Shown here: one piece after another, positions 14,740-22,580 of the stretch
Layout: the number at the start of each line of letters is the position of its first letter
Numbering within the stretch: position 1 is the first letter of the stretch
Assembly: GCA_023418755.1 (NCBI GenBank)
Contig: JAEZZE010000435.1
Span: 1-28,491 of the forward strand
DNA: 28,491 bases
DNA from: Bacillota bacterium
GTDB lineage: Bacteria > Bacillota > Bacilli > Paenibacillales > Paenibacillaceae
Direction of reading: 5' to 3'
The notes under the pieces: model-generated
What the model was told of the DNA's origin: nothing
The model's input: the letters and a program-made list of their open reading frames with translations, nothing else
Database searches by the model: none
Translations under genes and position numbers: made by a program

Positions 14740-16470
14740 ATGACTTTGATTCGACGTTTTTTTGCTTATTACCGTCCTTATAAAGGATTGTTCATGCTCG
14801 ATTTCGGCTGCGCGATTATCGCCGGCTTGCTGGAGCTGGCGTTTCCGATGGCCGTGAACGCGTTTATCGACGATTTGCTTCCGGGAGGCAAATGGGGGCT
14901 GATTCTGTGGGCTTCCGCCGGGCTGATCGCTTTGTATGCGCTCAATACCGTGCTGATGTATATCGTCAACTACTGGGGCCATATGCTTGGCATCAACATC
15001 GAGACGGATATGCGGCGCAAGCTGTTCTCGCATATTCAGAAGCTGTCGTTCCGTTTTTTCGACAATACGAAAACCGGTCATCTGGTCGGGCGTCTGAGCA
15101 ACGATATGAACATGATCGGGGAGATGGCGCATCACGGGCCGGAGGATTTGTTCATCGCGGTCATGACGCTGGCCGGTTCCTTCGTTCTAATGCTGGCGAT
15201 CAACTGGAAGCTGGCCGTTATGACTTTTATCGTCGTTCCGGCGATCATCTGGGTCGTCGTGTACTTCAACGGAAAAATGACGAAGGCGATTCACCAGCTG
15301 TTCCGCGACGTCGGCGATTTCAACGCCCGCATCGAGGACAACGTAGGCGGTATCCGCGTCGTCAAGGCATTTTCCAACGAAGCCCACGAGGAAGCCCGGT
15401 TTGCCGAAAACAACGGGCGTTTCCGATTGACGAAGCTGAGATCCTATAAACTAATCGCCAAAAACGGCTCGATCAGCTACATGATGATGCGATTCGTCAC
15501 GCTGTTCGTCATGGTGTGCGGCACCTGGTATGTTATCGAGGGACAGCTCACTTACGGGGAGTTCGTGGGGTTCCTGCTGCTGACCAACGTCTTTTTCCGG
15601 CCGATCGAGAAGATCAACGCCATCGTGGAAAGCTATCCGCAAGGCTTCGCCGGGTTCAAGCGCTATACGGAGCTGATGGATACGGCACCCGACGTGGCCG
15701 ACGCTCCGAACGCGGTCGAGCTTGCCGCCTTCGACAGCGACATCGAGTTCGACCGGGTAAGCTTCGGTTACGAGGGCGAGAAGAAGGTGCTGCAGGACGT
15801 AAGCCTGACGATCCGCAAGGGAGAGACGGTCGCCTTCGTCGGTCCTTCCGGCGCGGGCAAGACGACGCTGTGCAGCCTGCTGCCGCGCTTCTACGAGATC
15901 GACGGCGGAGCGATCCGCATCGACGGCATCGATATCCGCAAGGTGACGCAGGAATCGCTGCGCCGCAAAATCGGTATCGTGCAGCAGGACGTCTTCCTGT
16001 TCAGCGGGACGATCCGCGAGAACATCTTGTACGGCAAGCTGGATGCCAAGGAAGAGGAGATCTGGGAAGCGGCGCGTCGGGCGCGCTTGGACGAGTTCAT
16101 TCGGGCCCAGGAGAGCGGGCTGGACACCGTCATCGGCGAGCGGGGCGTGAAGTTGTCAGGCGGACAGAAGCAGCGGCTGGCCATCGCGCGGATGTTCCTC
16201 AAGAATCCTCCGATCCTCATTCTGGACGAAGCCACCTCGGCGCTGGATACGGAGACGGAGCTGGCCATTCAGCAATCGCTTGCCGAGCTGTCCAATGGAA
16301 GGACGACGCTCGTCATCGCTCACCGTTTGGCGACGATCAAGGACGCGGACCGCATCGTCGTCGTGACGGAGGACGGCATTACCGAGCAGGGGCGCCATCG
16401 CGAATTGGTCGCCGCAGGGGGCGTATACAGCCGCCTGCATCAGGCTCAGTTCGGCGCCGCATCCGTCTGA
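14740..16470 (+). CDS. ABC exporter half-transporter (permease fused to ATPase)
   Basis: A 576-residue MsbA/MdlB-type half-transporter that should act as a homodimer. The N-terminal part (about 1-310) carries six membrane segments. The C-terminal ATPase has Walker A GPSGAGKTT (368-376), Q-loop VQQDVFLF, signature LSGGQKQR (about 473-480), Walker B ILILDEATSALD (about 490-501) and the H-loop IAHRLAT. The ATG at 14740 follows GGGAGGAGAGAG. With a Fur box at its promoter, it should be made under iron limitation. A siderophore or metallophore, or a toxic intermediate, is a reasonable cargo, but the sequence does not identify it. Confidence 0.93.
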   Translation: MTLIRRFFAYYRPYKGLFMLDFGCAIIAGLLELAFPMAVNAFIDDLLPGGKWGLILWASAGLIALYALNTVLMYIVNYWGHMLGINIETDMRRKLFSHIQKLSFRFFDNTKTGHLVGRLSNDMNMIGEMAHHGPEDLFIAVMTLAGSFVLMLAINWKLAVMTFIVVPAIIWVVVYFNGKMTKAIHQLFRDVGDFNARIEDNVGGIRVVKAFSNEAHEEARFAENNGRFRLTKLRSYKLIAKNGSISYMMMRFVTLFVMVCGTWYVIEGQLTYGEFVGFLLLTNVFFRPIEKINAIVESYPQGFAGFKRYTELMDTAPDVADAPNAVELAAFDSDIEFDRVSFGYEGEKKVLQDVSLTIRKGETVAFVGPSGAGKTTLCSLLPRFYEIDGGAIRIDGIDIRKVTQESLRRKIGIVQQDVFLFSGTIRENILYGKLDAKEEEIWEAARRARLDEFIRAQESGLDTVIGERGVKLSGGQKQRLAIARMFLKNPPILILDEATSALDTETELAIQQSLAELSNGRTTLVIAHRLATIKDADRIVVVTEDGITEQGRHRELVAAGGVYSRLHQAQFGAASV

Positions 16471-16549
16471 AAAAAGCTGGAAGCGGGTTCCGCTCTCGTG
16501 CTGAACTGTAACCACTCGTTAGCAGTTGACCAAGAGGAGCTGGAAGCCG

Positions 16550-16913
16550 ATGGCTTGGATTGGAATTGTTTTAGTCGCCATAGTCGCCGCGGAACACATT
16601 TATATTTTGCTATTGGAAATGTGGATGTGGACATCGCCGCGAGTTGATGAAAATTATCGGAACAACCGAGAAATTCGCGGAGGAATCGAAAGCGCTGGCC
16701 GCGAATCAGGGGCTGTACAACGGTTTTCTGGCCGCGGGTCTAGTCTGGGGGCTCGTCCATCCGGCTTCCGCATTCGGGCATCAGCTTCAAATTTTCTTTC
16801 TGGCGTGCGTGCTGACGGCTGCGGCATACGGAGGCGCGACCGCGAAGAGATCGATTCTCGTCACGCAAGGCCTGCCGGCGCTTCTGGCGCTCGCGGCCGT
16901 GCTTTTCCTGTAA
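16550..16913 (+). pseudogene. DUF1304 membrane protein, interrupted by a +1 frameshift
   Basis: The first frame (ATG 16550, after AGAGGAG) encodes MAWIGIVLVAIVAAEHIYIL and ends its homology at WTSPRV (16645). The second frame picks up at 16647 with MKIIGTTEKFAEES, KALAANQGLYNGFLAAGL, HPASAFGHQLQIFF and RSILVTQGLPALLA, which are the DUF1304 family signatures. One extra base at about 16646 restores a normal ~121-aa four-span protein if removed. The lesion may be a recent mutation or a sequencing error. An independent TTG/ATG restart at 16644-16647 would yield an 89-aa fragment. It lies 79 nt after the Fur-regulated exporter on the same strand. Confidence 0.8.
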
Positions 16914-16947
16914 AGCGGCATCGTCCTTGTAAGCGGAATGAAAGCGG

Positions 16948-16983
16948 CAAAACGGCCTCGGAGCATGTATCCGGGCCGTTTTG
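16948..16983. terminator. Rho-independent terminator (works both ways)
   Basis: CAAAACGGCC (16948-16957) pairs with GGCCGTTTTG (16974-16983), extended by an internal CGGA/TCCG. The A-rich foot and T-rich tail suit both the plus-strand DUF1304 relic and the convergent minus-strand response regulator. Confidence 0.75.
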
Positions 16984-17041
16984 TCGTCTAATCGCGGAGA
17001 AACCGGCTTTCCTTCCCTTCCGCGAGCGACGAAATCTGCGC

Positions 17042-17749
17042 TCAGGAATTGATCAGTCCGTAGCCGAAGCCGCGGACCGTTTGGATGATTTCGCCGGAGC
17101 CGGGAGAGGCGGCGTTCATTTTTTCCCGGAGGCGCTTGATGTGGGTGTCTACCGTTCGCGAGTCGTTCCGGAAGGCGTACTGCCATACGCTCTTGATCAA
17201 CTGCTGCCGCGAGAGCGGCTTGCCGAAGTTGGCGGCCAAATAATAGAGCAGCTCGAATTCCCTTACGGTCAGCTCCAGACGGGCTCCGTCCGCGGTAACT
17301 CGGCGCGTGCTCGGGTCCATTCCGAGACGGGGCAGGGCGATCGGACTGACGGCCACCGCCTTGTGCGTACGCTTCGCCGTCGCGGACGTGCGGTGTAGAA
17401 TGCCGCTGATTCGGCAGACGACTTCGCGGGGGCTGAACGGCTTGACGACGAAGTCGTCCGCGCCCGCCTGGAAGCCGCCGATCACGTCCTGCTCGCTTTC
17501 CCTTCCGGTGACGAACATGACCGGCGTGTCGCTCCCGCTCTTGATGATATGGCACAGCTCCAGTCCGTTGATGCCCGGCAGCTCGATGTCGAGCACGATC
17601 AGATCGAAGCTTCGGTTCAACAGGCGTCGCAAGGCGCTTAAGCCATGCGATTCCTCCAGAACGAGGAAGCCTTCCTTTTTCAAGTATCGGCCTAGCGTAC
17701 TGCGGGTATGTTTCTCCTCGTCGACAATTAAGATTTGCGCGGCGGACAT
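17042..17749 (-). CDS. Orphan OmpR-family response regulator
   Basis: A 235-residue regulator. The receiver has D10-E11, phospho-acceptor D54 (IVLDIELPGINGLELC) and the K of VVKPFSP. The winged helix is RLELTVREFELLYYLA with DTHIKRLREKM and TVRGFGYGL. The ATG at 17749 follows AAGGAGG; an open frame upstream to 17872 has no comparable site. No histidine kinase gene lies next to it, so its partner is elsewhere. It is transcribed divergently from the perfect Fur box and broken AraC gene. Confidence 0.93.
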   Translation of the reverse strand: MSAAQILIVDEEKHTRSTLGRYLKKEGFLVLEESHGLSALRRLLNRSFDLIVLDIELPGINGLELCHIIKSGSDTPVMFVTGRESEQDVIGGFQAGADDFVVKPFSPREVVCRISGILHRTSATAKRTHKAVAVSPIALPRLGMDPSTRRVTADGARLELTVREFELLYYLAANFGKPLSRQQLIKSVWQYAFRNDSRTVDTHIKRLREKMNAASPGSGEIIQTVRGFGYGLINS

Positions 17750-17846
17750 CGGATCCGGCCTCCTTATCGTTCGCTTCCTCGGATCGTCCTCCGGCAGCAC
17801 AGGCCGCACGACGGAGTTTTTTCCCCGTGAGCCGATTTGCTTCTTC

Positions 17847-17873
17847 TCGACAGACCCGGTTAGCTGGTACAAT
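17847..17873 (+). promoter_or_regulatory. Promoter before the AraC relic
   Basis: TCGACA (17847-17852) and TACAAT (17868-17873) form a plausible -35/-10 pair, though the spacer is only 15 bp. The perfect Fur box begins two bases after the -10. Confidence 0.4.
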
Positions 17874-17874
17874 A

Positions 17875-17893
17875 GATAATGATAATCATTATC
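17875..17893. promoter_or_regulatory. Perfect Fur box
   Basis: GATAATGATAATCATTATC matches the 19-bp Fur consensus at every position. It lies 38 bp before the start of the broken AraC-type gene and about 126 bp from the divergent orphan response regulator. Confidence 0.9.
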
Positions 17894-17930
17894 AATTATA
17901 ACCGAAGAAAAGATTCAATTCAAGGAGGCA

Positions 17931-18400
17931 ATGATGGTCCATATTGAACACCGCGATATGCATCAGCATTTTTACCAATGCAGCAGCAGGCGAGCGGCTG
18001 GAAAATATCGTCGTAACTGAGAAGAGCCGTATCGCGTGACACGATCGAGGCCACTATCGTCTATATGAAGGGTCATCTGCAGGAGAAGATCACGAGGGAC
18101 CAACTGGCCGCGCTGGCCGGTCTGACTCCGGAGCATTATTCACGGGTATTCAAGAAGTATACGGGCCGTTCTCCGTTCGAATATATGATGGGACTGCGCG
18201 TCGAGCGCGCGCTGGAACTGCTGCAGCGCTCCCCGATCAAGGTCAAAGAGGTAGCAAGGCGGGTAGGCATAGACGATCCGTATTACTTCAGTCGCATGTT
18301 CAAGCGGCAGACGGGCGCGACCCCTTCTGGCCGCAAAGGAATCGGCGGAAAACTGGCGAGCTGCCAAGCTTCCTTGGCCGAATCCGTCTGGAACCGGTAG
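17931..18400 (+). pseudogene. AraC-type regulator relic (Btr-like), N-terminal part deleted
   Basis: A textbook start (AAGGAGG, then ATG at 17931/17934) opens a 29-codon frame, with HIEHRDMHQHFYQC reminiscent of an AraC cupin entry, that stops at 18020. In another frame from about 18023 comes an almost complete AraC helix-turn-helix pair: IVYMKGHLQEKITRDQLAAL, LTPEHYSRVFKKYTGRSPFE, VKEVARRVGIDDPYYFSRMF and KRQTGATPS. This has no start of its own before ATG 18065. After the HTH the sequence degenerates. Bacillales Btr-type activators of siderophore uptake have this HTH plus a binding-protein domain. The sensor part and any C-terminal domain are gone, so the gene looks dead although its perfect Fur box survives. 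Confidence 0.7.
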
Positions 18401-18502
18401 ACCCGCATTCCCGGCTTAACGATCGCCGCCCGGCGGATTCGACAAACCGGCCGAAATCTCTTCCTTCGATGCCTCGGGGGGGATCGTAACGAATAGAGAA
18501 TA

Positions 18503-18542
18503 GAAGCGCTTAAGAGACGGAACTTTCGCTCTTAGGCGCTTT
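18503..18542 (+). terminator. Stem-loop, possible terminator
   Basis: GAAGCGCTTAAGAG (18503-18516) pairs with CTCTTAGGCGCTTT (18529-18542) at 12 of 14 positions, and the right arm ends in TTT. It lies between the AraC relic and the nicotianamine-synthase-like relic. Confidence 0.45.
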
Positions 18543-18615
18543 GTGACGTTTCTGCAAGCAATAACCCGTTCTCTTATTGATCGAGGTACGCAGACGAACG
18601 GAGGGATACGAAGAG

Positions 18616-19260
18616 ATGTAGGCTACAGACGCCCTAAGGAAGATCAGTCTCTCCGCAACCGCTTGGCCGTTATTCCGCATTTCGTTTTGGCAGGCCTATA
18701 CGCGAAAACGGGATGCCGATCCGTACACCGCTCTGCTATTCGCGTCCGCGCGGGAAGAGCGGGAGCATGCCCGGATACGGCGGGGAGCCAAAGTGATGTT
18801 TATCGGCGCCGGCGCTTTTCCGGTGTCGGCTTTCGCGATAGCGGGCGTAACGTCGGCGGAGGTACTCTGCGTCGATATCGACGAGGAAGCCGTCCGTCAT
18901 GGAACGAAGCTCGCACGGTATTTGGGCATGAAGGAAACGTTCCGTTATGCGAACAGCCATCTGAGCGATCCCGAATTCGCGAGCGCGGCCACGCATGTAT
19001 TTATCGCTTCCCTGGTGCCGGAGAAGCTGGACATTTTGCGGGAGCTGCGCTCTCGGGTTCGGACGGACTGCCGCATCGTCGTCAGATACGGAAACGCCCT
19101 CAAGTCCCTGTTCAATTACCCGTTTGACGCCGGAGCGCTGACGGAATGGCGCGCGACGGCACCGGGCAGAGTCGGGAGTCTCTACGACACGTTGATACTG
19201 GAACCGCGGATCACGGCTTACGAAGCGCAGCTCAGTCATCTCGTCGCATCGGGTACATAA
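18616..19260 (+). pseudogene. Nicotianamine synthase/CntL-like aminocarboxypropyl transferase relic
   Basis: The continuous frame from 18622 reads RRGAKVMFIGAGAFPVSAFA (SAM-binding G-x-G with the following Pro), then VLCVDIDEEAV, HVFIASLVPEK, CRIVVRYGNALKSLFNYP and a final SLYDTLILEP. This order matches the C-terminal two-thirds of the nicotianamine synthase family. Those enzymes move aminocarboxypropyl groups from SAM to make nicotianamine or, as CntL, opine metallophores. The frame has no usable start. The in-frame ATG at 18616 is followed at once by TAG, and further in-frame stops lie upstream. The next starts (GTG 18790, ATG 18793) would cut into the SAM site. Family members run about 250-320 residues, so an N-terminal part is also missing. 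No opine dehydrogenase (CntM) gene is present. Confidence 0.72.
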
Positions 19261-19329
19261 CGGGCTTCTTTGGTCAGGCGCTTGGATTTTGCAGCTAGCG
19301 AACCGTTCTGTTTTATGGCACCGGCTCGT

Positions 19330-19848
19330 TTACCAAATTTCGAGTCTTTCGTGTAATGGAGCGGCCGCCGGCTTCTCGGGAAGCGAATCGAAGAAACCGA
19401 GCCCGAGGATGCCGGCAATCCGCTCGTCGTTCCGAACGCCGGCGAGCGCCCGCAGCTCCGCGCAGCCGGAATAATCCGCCAGTTCCCAGGCCATTCCCAG
19501 CCCTTGGGCCCAGCCTAGCAATTGAATGTTCTGAATGAGGCAGCAGACGGCTCCGAAGTCGTCGCTGTCGATCCGCTCGTCTTTATGGATCGGAGACGTT
19601 ACGATCAGAGCGACTGGAGCCTGAGCCAACGTCTCGACGAGACGGGGATGCTGGCGGGCATCGACGGCGTCGGCCAGCCTATGCTTTGCCGCTCCTTCCG
19701 CATAGATAAACCGCCAAGGCTCCCTCAGCTTGTGATTGGGCGCCCAGACGGCATCGTCCAGAATGGACAGGATAAACTCCCGCTCGACAGGACGATCGGC
19801 GAATCGGCGAACCTCCCGCGTTTCCCGGAACAGGGAAAGGATACTCAT
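19330..19848 (-). CDS. Nitroreductase-family flavoprotein (second of pair)
   Basis: A 172-residue FMN-dependent nitroreductase-like protein of the short YdjA/YfhC type. It starts FRETREVRRFADRPVERE and contains AVWAPNHKLREPWRFIYA (the FMN phosphate and substrate region), APVALIVTS, the QNIQLLGWAQGLGMAW helix and GILGLGFFD. The ATG follows CGGAGG. It lies 20 nt after the first nitroreductase on the same strand, so both are controlled by the promoter and Fur box at 20483-20511. The physiological substrate is unknown; reduction of chelated iron is one possibility given the regulation. Confidence 0.9.
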   Translation of the reverse strand: MSILSLFRETREVRRFADRPVEREFILSILDDAVWAPNHKLREPWRFIYAEGAAKHRLADAVDARQHPRLVETLAQAPVALIVTSPIHKDERIDSDDFGAVCCLIQNIQLLGWAQGLGMAWELADYSGCAELRALAGVRNDERIAGILGLGFFDSLPEKPAAAPLHERLEIW

Positions 19849-19868
19849 AACAGACAGCCTCCGTTCAT

Positions 19869-20450
19869 CTAAATTCGTAAATCAGTCAGCTTGTTCGCCG
19901 CGGGAGTGCGCGGCTTCGTCTTCGGCGCTTTCTCGTAATAACCCAAATACAGGATCGTGACGATACGCTCGTCCGCCTGCAAGCCGATACCGGACGTAAA
20001 GGACGGCTTATGCATGAAAGGCTCCGTATTCCATACCGCTCCGATGCCCTGCTCCCAGGCAAGAAGCGTCAGGCTCTGCAGCACGGCGCTGACCGTCGCC
20101 AGTCCCCGTTCGCCATCCTCGCGGTCCTTCGCGATCACGATCAAAAAGGCGGGAATCTGCGCAATGCGGTCGGCCATCAACTGATTGAGCTTGCTCGGTA
20201 TCCACTTGTACAGCCCCTGCTCGGAATAGGCGTCCATGATCAGGGAAGCCGCTTTGGCCTTGCCTTCTGGACTGGCCACGAGAATGAAGCGGTGGGGAGG
20301 CTCTTGCTGTGCCGAAGGAGTCGACGCCTCCGCCGCTTGAAGCAGCTCGGTTACCAGCTTCTGCGATAGGTCGCGCTTAGCGAAACTGCGAATTGATCTT
20401 CTCTCCCGAACCAATCGAGAGAGATCCGATTTCTGTTGAGTGGAAGACAT
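19869..20450 (-). CDS. Nitroreductase-family flavoprotein (first of pair)
   Basis: A 193-residue FMN-binding nitroreductase-like protein. It has LVRERRSIRSFAKRDLSQ at the N-terminus, then AAEASTPSAQQEPPHRFILV, a central IPAFLIVIAKD strand, LQSLTLLAWEQGIGAVWNTE and ERIVTILYLGYYEK. The ATG at 20450 is preferred to that at 20462, which leaves almost no gap to the GAAAGG site. It shares only the family fold with the following gene, so the pair is not a recent duplication. Iron limitation should switch both on through Fur. Confidence 0.9.
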   Translation of the reverse strand: MSSTQQKSDLSRLVRERRSIRSFAKRDLSQKLVTELLQAAEASTPSAQQEPPHRFILVASPEGKAKAASLIMDAYSEQGLYKWIPSKLNQLMADRIAQIPAFLIVIAKDREDGERGLATVSAVLQSLTLLAWEQGIGAVWNTEPFMHKPSFTSGIGLQADERIVTILYLGYYEKAPKTKPRTPAANKLTDLRI

Positions 20451-20482
20451 GGAAGGATCCATCCTTTCGGTTTTCTGACTTC

Positions 20483-20511
20483 ATCATATCGCAAATGATA
20501 ATCATTATCAA
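20483..20511 (-). promoter_or_regulatory. Promoter of the nitroreductase pair
   Basis: On the minus strand TTGATA (20511-20506) and TATGAT (20488-20483) are separated by exactly 17 bp. The spacer and -35 are covered by the Fur box, a classic repressor arrangement. Confidence 0.75.
20491..20509. promoter_or_regulatory. Fur box of the nitroreductase pair
   Basis: GCAAATGATAATCATTATC matches the Fur consensus at 17 of 19 positions and contains the full ATGATAATCATTAT core. It overlaps the -35 and spacer of the minus-strand promoter. Confidence 0.85.
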
Positions 20512-20658
20512 TTGTTGATGACGAAGTTTTGGATACGGGGTGGACCAAGGCTTCGATCACGGCATCGATCGGATTTCGGGCAAGGAGGGCTTAGGGCTTG
20601 CGCATTCCATGAGCCTCGCAGTACGATGAACACAGATCATAGCGGGGAGATGAGTCGC

Positions 20659-21546
20659 GTGAAGAAGCAGGCAGAAGCGGTGAATGCGGAAAAGTCGGTG
20701 CTCGGGGAAGGACCGCTGTGGCTTCCGGAGAGCGGACAGCTCGTATGGGTGGACATCGAGGGCAGGAAGATACGGACGTGGAATCCGAAGACGGGCGAGG
20801 AAGGGGGCGTTTCCGTCGGGCAACGGATCGGCGCCGTCGTGCGGGCGACAGACGGGCGGATGGTATGCGCGCTTCAAAACGGATTTTATTTCCTGGATCC
20901 GGCGACCGGAGAACTGGAGCCGATCGTCGATCCGGAGGCGCATCTGCCGAACAACCGCTTTAACGACGGCAAGTGCGATCCGGCCGGCCGGTTCTGGGCC
21001 GGCACGATGCCGATGTCGGGCGGAGTTCCGGACGGCGCGCTGTATCGGCTGGATGCGGACGGCTCCGCTCACCGGATGGTCGGCGGCGTCGGCTGTTCGA
21101 ACGGCTTGGGCTGGAGCCTCGACGGCAAGACGATGTATTACATCGATACGAACACGAGACGAATCGACCGGTTCGACTATGACGCCGAGAGCGGCGGCAT
21201 CTCCAATCGTCGCGCCGTCGCCATTATCCCCGACGGTCAGGGCTTTCCGGACGGCATGGCCGTCGACGCCGAGGGCAAGCTATGGGTCGCCCATTGGGAC
21301 GGATACGCGGTCAGCCGCTTCGATCCCGACACCGGCGAATGCTTGGAACGCGTCGAATTGCCCGTATCCCGGGTCACCTCCTGTTGCTTCGGCGGCGATA
21401 ACCTGGACGAGCTGTACATCACTTCGGCCAGCGTCGGGCTAAGCGAGGAGCAACTGCGGCGGGAACCGCTGGCGGGAAGCTTGTTCGTGTACAAGCCCGG
21501 CGTGAAGGGACAGCTCGCCTACGATTATAAGGTTCAAGGCGTGTAG
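20659..21546 (+). CDS. SMP-30/gluconolactonase-family sugar lactonase
   Basis: A 295-residue six-bladed propeller hydrolase that opens sugar lactones. The metal-ligand motifs are in order: LGEGPLW with E17, RFNDGKCDPAGRFWAGTM, CSNGLGWSLDG and FPDGMAVDAEGKLWVAHW. The GTG at 20659 is preferred because GGGGAG precedes it by about nine bases; ATG 20650 would sit directly on that site. The open frame extends upstream to 20512 without a better start. It is divergent from the nitroreductases and ends at a strong terminator. It is likely part of the sugar-catabolism set further right. Confidence 0.92.
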   Translation: MKKQAEAVNAEKSVLGEGPLWLPESGQLVWVDIEGRKIRTWNPKTGEEGGVSVGQRIGAVVRATDGRMVCALQNGFYFLDPATGELEPIVDPEAHLPNNRFNDGKCDPAGRFWAGTMPMSGGVPDGALYRLDADGSAHRMVGGVGCSNGLGWSLDGKTMYYIDTNTRRIDRFDYDAESGGISNRRAVAIIPDGQGFPDGMAVDAEGKLWVAHWDGYAVSRFDPDTGECLERVELPVSRVTSCCFGGDNLDELYITSASVGLSEEQLRREPLAGSLFVYKPGVKGQLAYDYKVQGV

Positions 21547-21583
21547 GATGGAGACAACCGGCAAGAAAACCGACATGGATACG

Positions 21584-21632
21584 ATAAACCAAGAAGCTAA
21601 GCCTCTGCAAACGGCTTAGCTTCTTGGTTTAT
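21584..21632 (+). terminator. Strong rho-independent terminator
   Basis: A perfect 20-bp stem: 21584-21603 pairs with 21613-21632 around a 9-base loop. The right arm ends in GGTTTAT followed by TTC. It follows the lactonase stop by 38 nt. Confidence 0.85.
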
Positions 21633-21872
21633 TTCATTCGCTCGCGATACGTCCGACGAAATCCCCGGTGCGTATTACGGCCCGCTTGGAGAGCTCACCG
21701 TTCCAGCAAGCCGACGCTACTTAGCTACGAAAGCGACTTTGCCGACTATGCGGATATGATTGCGGCGACGAAGGCGGAAGGCGCGGAGCTGATCGCCGCG
21801 TTCGGCACTGGGCGGATGAAGCTGTTAGATTTGCAAGCTCAAGCGGGACCTCTGGAAGCGGACATGAACTAG
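21624..21872 (+). CDS. Possible coding remnant, unrecognised
   Basis: An 82-codon frame opening at TTG inside the terminator. Its second half (ESDFADYADMIAATKAEGAE, then LIAAFGTGRMKLLDLQ) looks like real protein with helical character, while the first half is basic and unpatterned. No ribosome binding site exists. I take it as a possible 3' remnant of a lost gene and do not assign a function. The rest of 21547-21932 holds only the terminator and a TATAAT (21876-21881) that may belong to the next gene's promoter. Confidence 0.2.
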   Translation: MVYFIRSRYVRRNPRCVLRPAWRAHRSSKPTLLSYESDFADYADMIAATKAEGAELIAAFGTGRMKLLDLQAQAGPLEADMN

Positions 21873-21932
21873 AGTTATAATCAAAACCGTCCCTTTTCAA
21901 TGACAGAGATTCGGAAAATGACGGAGGTTTAT

Positions 21933-22556
21933 ATGTCGAAGCTTGCAGAAATCCCGACTTATCCATGCGAATATGTGAATTACACGGACGAAATCTGGGA
22001 AAGCATCGCCGCGGTCAGTCTCGTAGACGTCGTCACCGGCGGCGACGTTCGCGAGTCGACGCAAGTTAAAGCATGCTGGGACGACAACGCTTTGTACGCG
22101 AGATTCGAGTGCGTGGACACGCATGTCGTCTCGCAGTATACAAATCGCAAAGATCCGCTGTGGGAACAGGACGTCGTGGAGATGTTTATCGACGAAGAGG
22201 GCAAGTGCAGGCGATATATGGAGCTTGTCGTCAGTCCGAACGGCGTGCTCTGCGACGTGATGATCGATCACGACGACGAGAACGATCCGAATAGCTTTAA
22301 GGTGGACTCGGAGTGGGAGGTTCAAGGCTTCGAGCAGAAGATCGAGGCGGAAGGAGAACGGCGCACCTATACGTTCAGGCTGCCGTTCGCGAATTTCAAG
22401 AAAGCTCCCGAAGCCGGGACCGAGTGGAGAATCAACTTCTTCCGCATCGACGACGAGCCGCACGGCACCCGTCACTACCAAGCTTGGTCGCCGACGGGCG
22501 CCGTGAACTACCATATTTCCGATCGGTTCGGCAGGCTCGTATTTACAAGAAATTAA
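21933..22556 (+). CDS. CBM9-like (DOMON-type) carbohydrate-binding protein
   Basis: A 207-residue single-domain protein with the CBM9-like pattern: W-x-S-I-A near the start, VKACWDDNALYARFECVDTH, DPLWEQDVVEMFIDEEGKCR, YMELVVSPNGVLCD, RRTYTFRLPFANF, EWRINFFRIDDE and YQAWSPTG. Such domains usually occur in secreted enzymes, but this one has no signal peptide, so it should be cytoplasmic unless exported unconventionally. The ATG at 21933 follows GGAGGT by five bases. It converges on the GH4 relic. Confidence 0.85.
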   Translation: MSKLAEIPTYPCEYVNYTDEIWESIAAVSLVDVVTGGDVRESTQVKACWDDNALYARFECVDTHVVSQYTNRKDPLWEQDVVEMFIDEEGKCRRYMELVVSPNGVLCDVMIDHDDENDPNSFKVDSEWEVQGFEQKIEAEGERRTYTFRLPFANFKKAPEAGTEWRINFFRIDDEPHGTRHYQAWSPTGAVNYHISDRFGRLVFTRN

Positions 22557-22580
22557 AGATGGGTCGAGGCGCCCGACCGC

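Noticed and set aside
16640..16650. Programmed +1 frameshift in the DUF1304 gene
   Set aside because: There is no slippery run, rare codon with stop, or stimulatory structure visible, so a simple indel is more likely.
16740..17555. 271-aa minus-strand frame across the terminator and response regulator
   Set aside because: A shadow in a different frame from the regulator, whose receiver and winged-helix motifs are unambiguous.
18543..19127. 194-aa plus-strand frame over the NAS-like relic
   Set aside because: Arg-rich and patternless; the SAM-binding motif and family blocks lie in the other frame.
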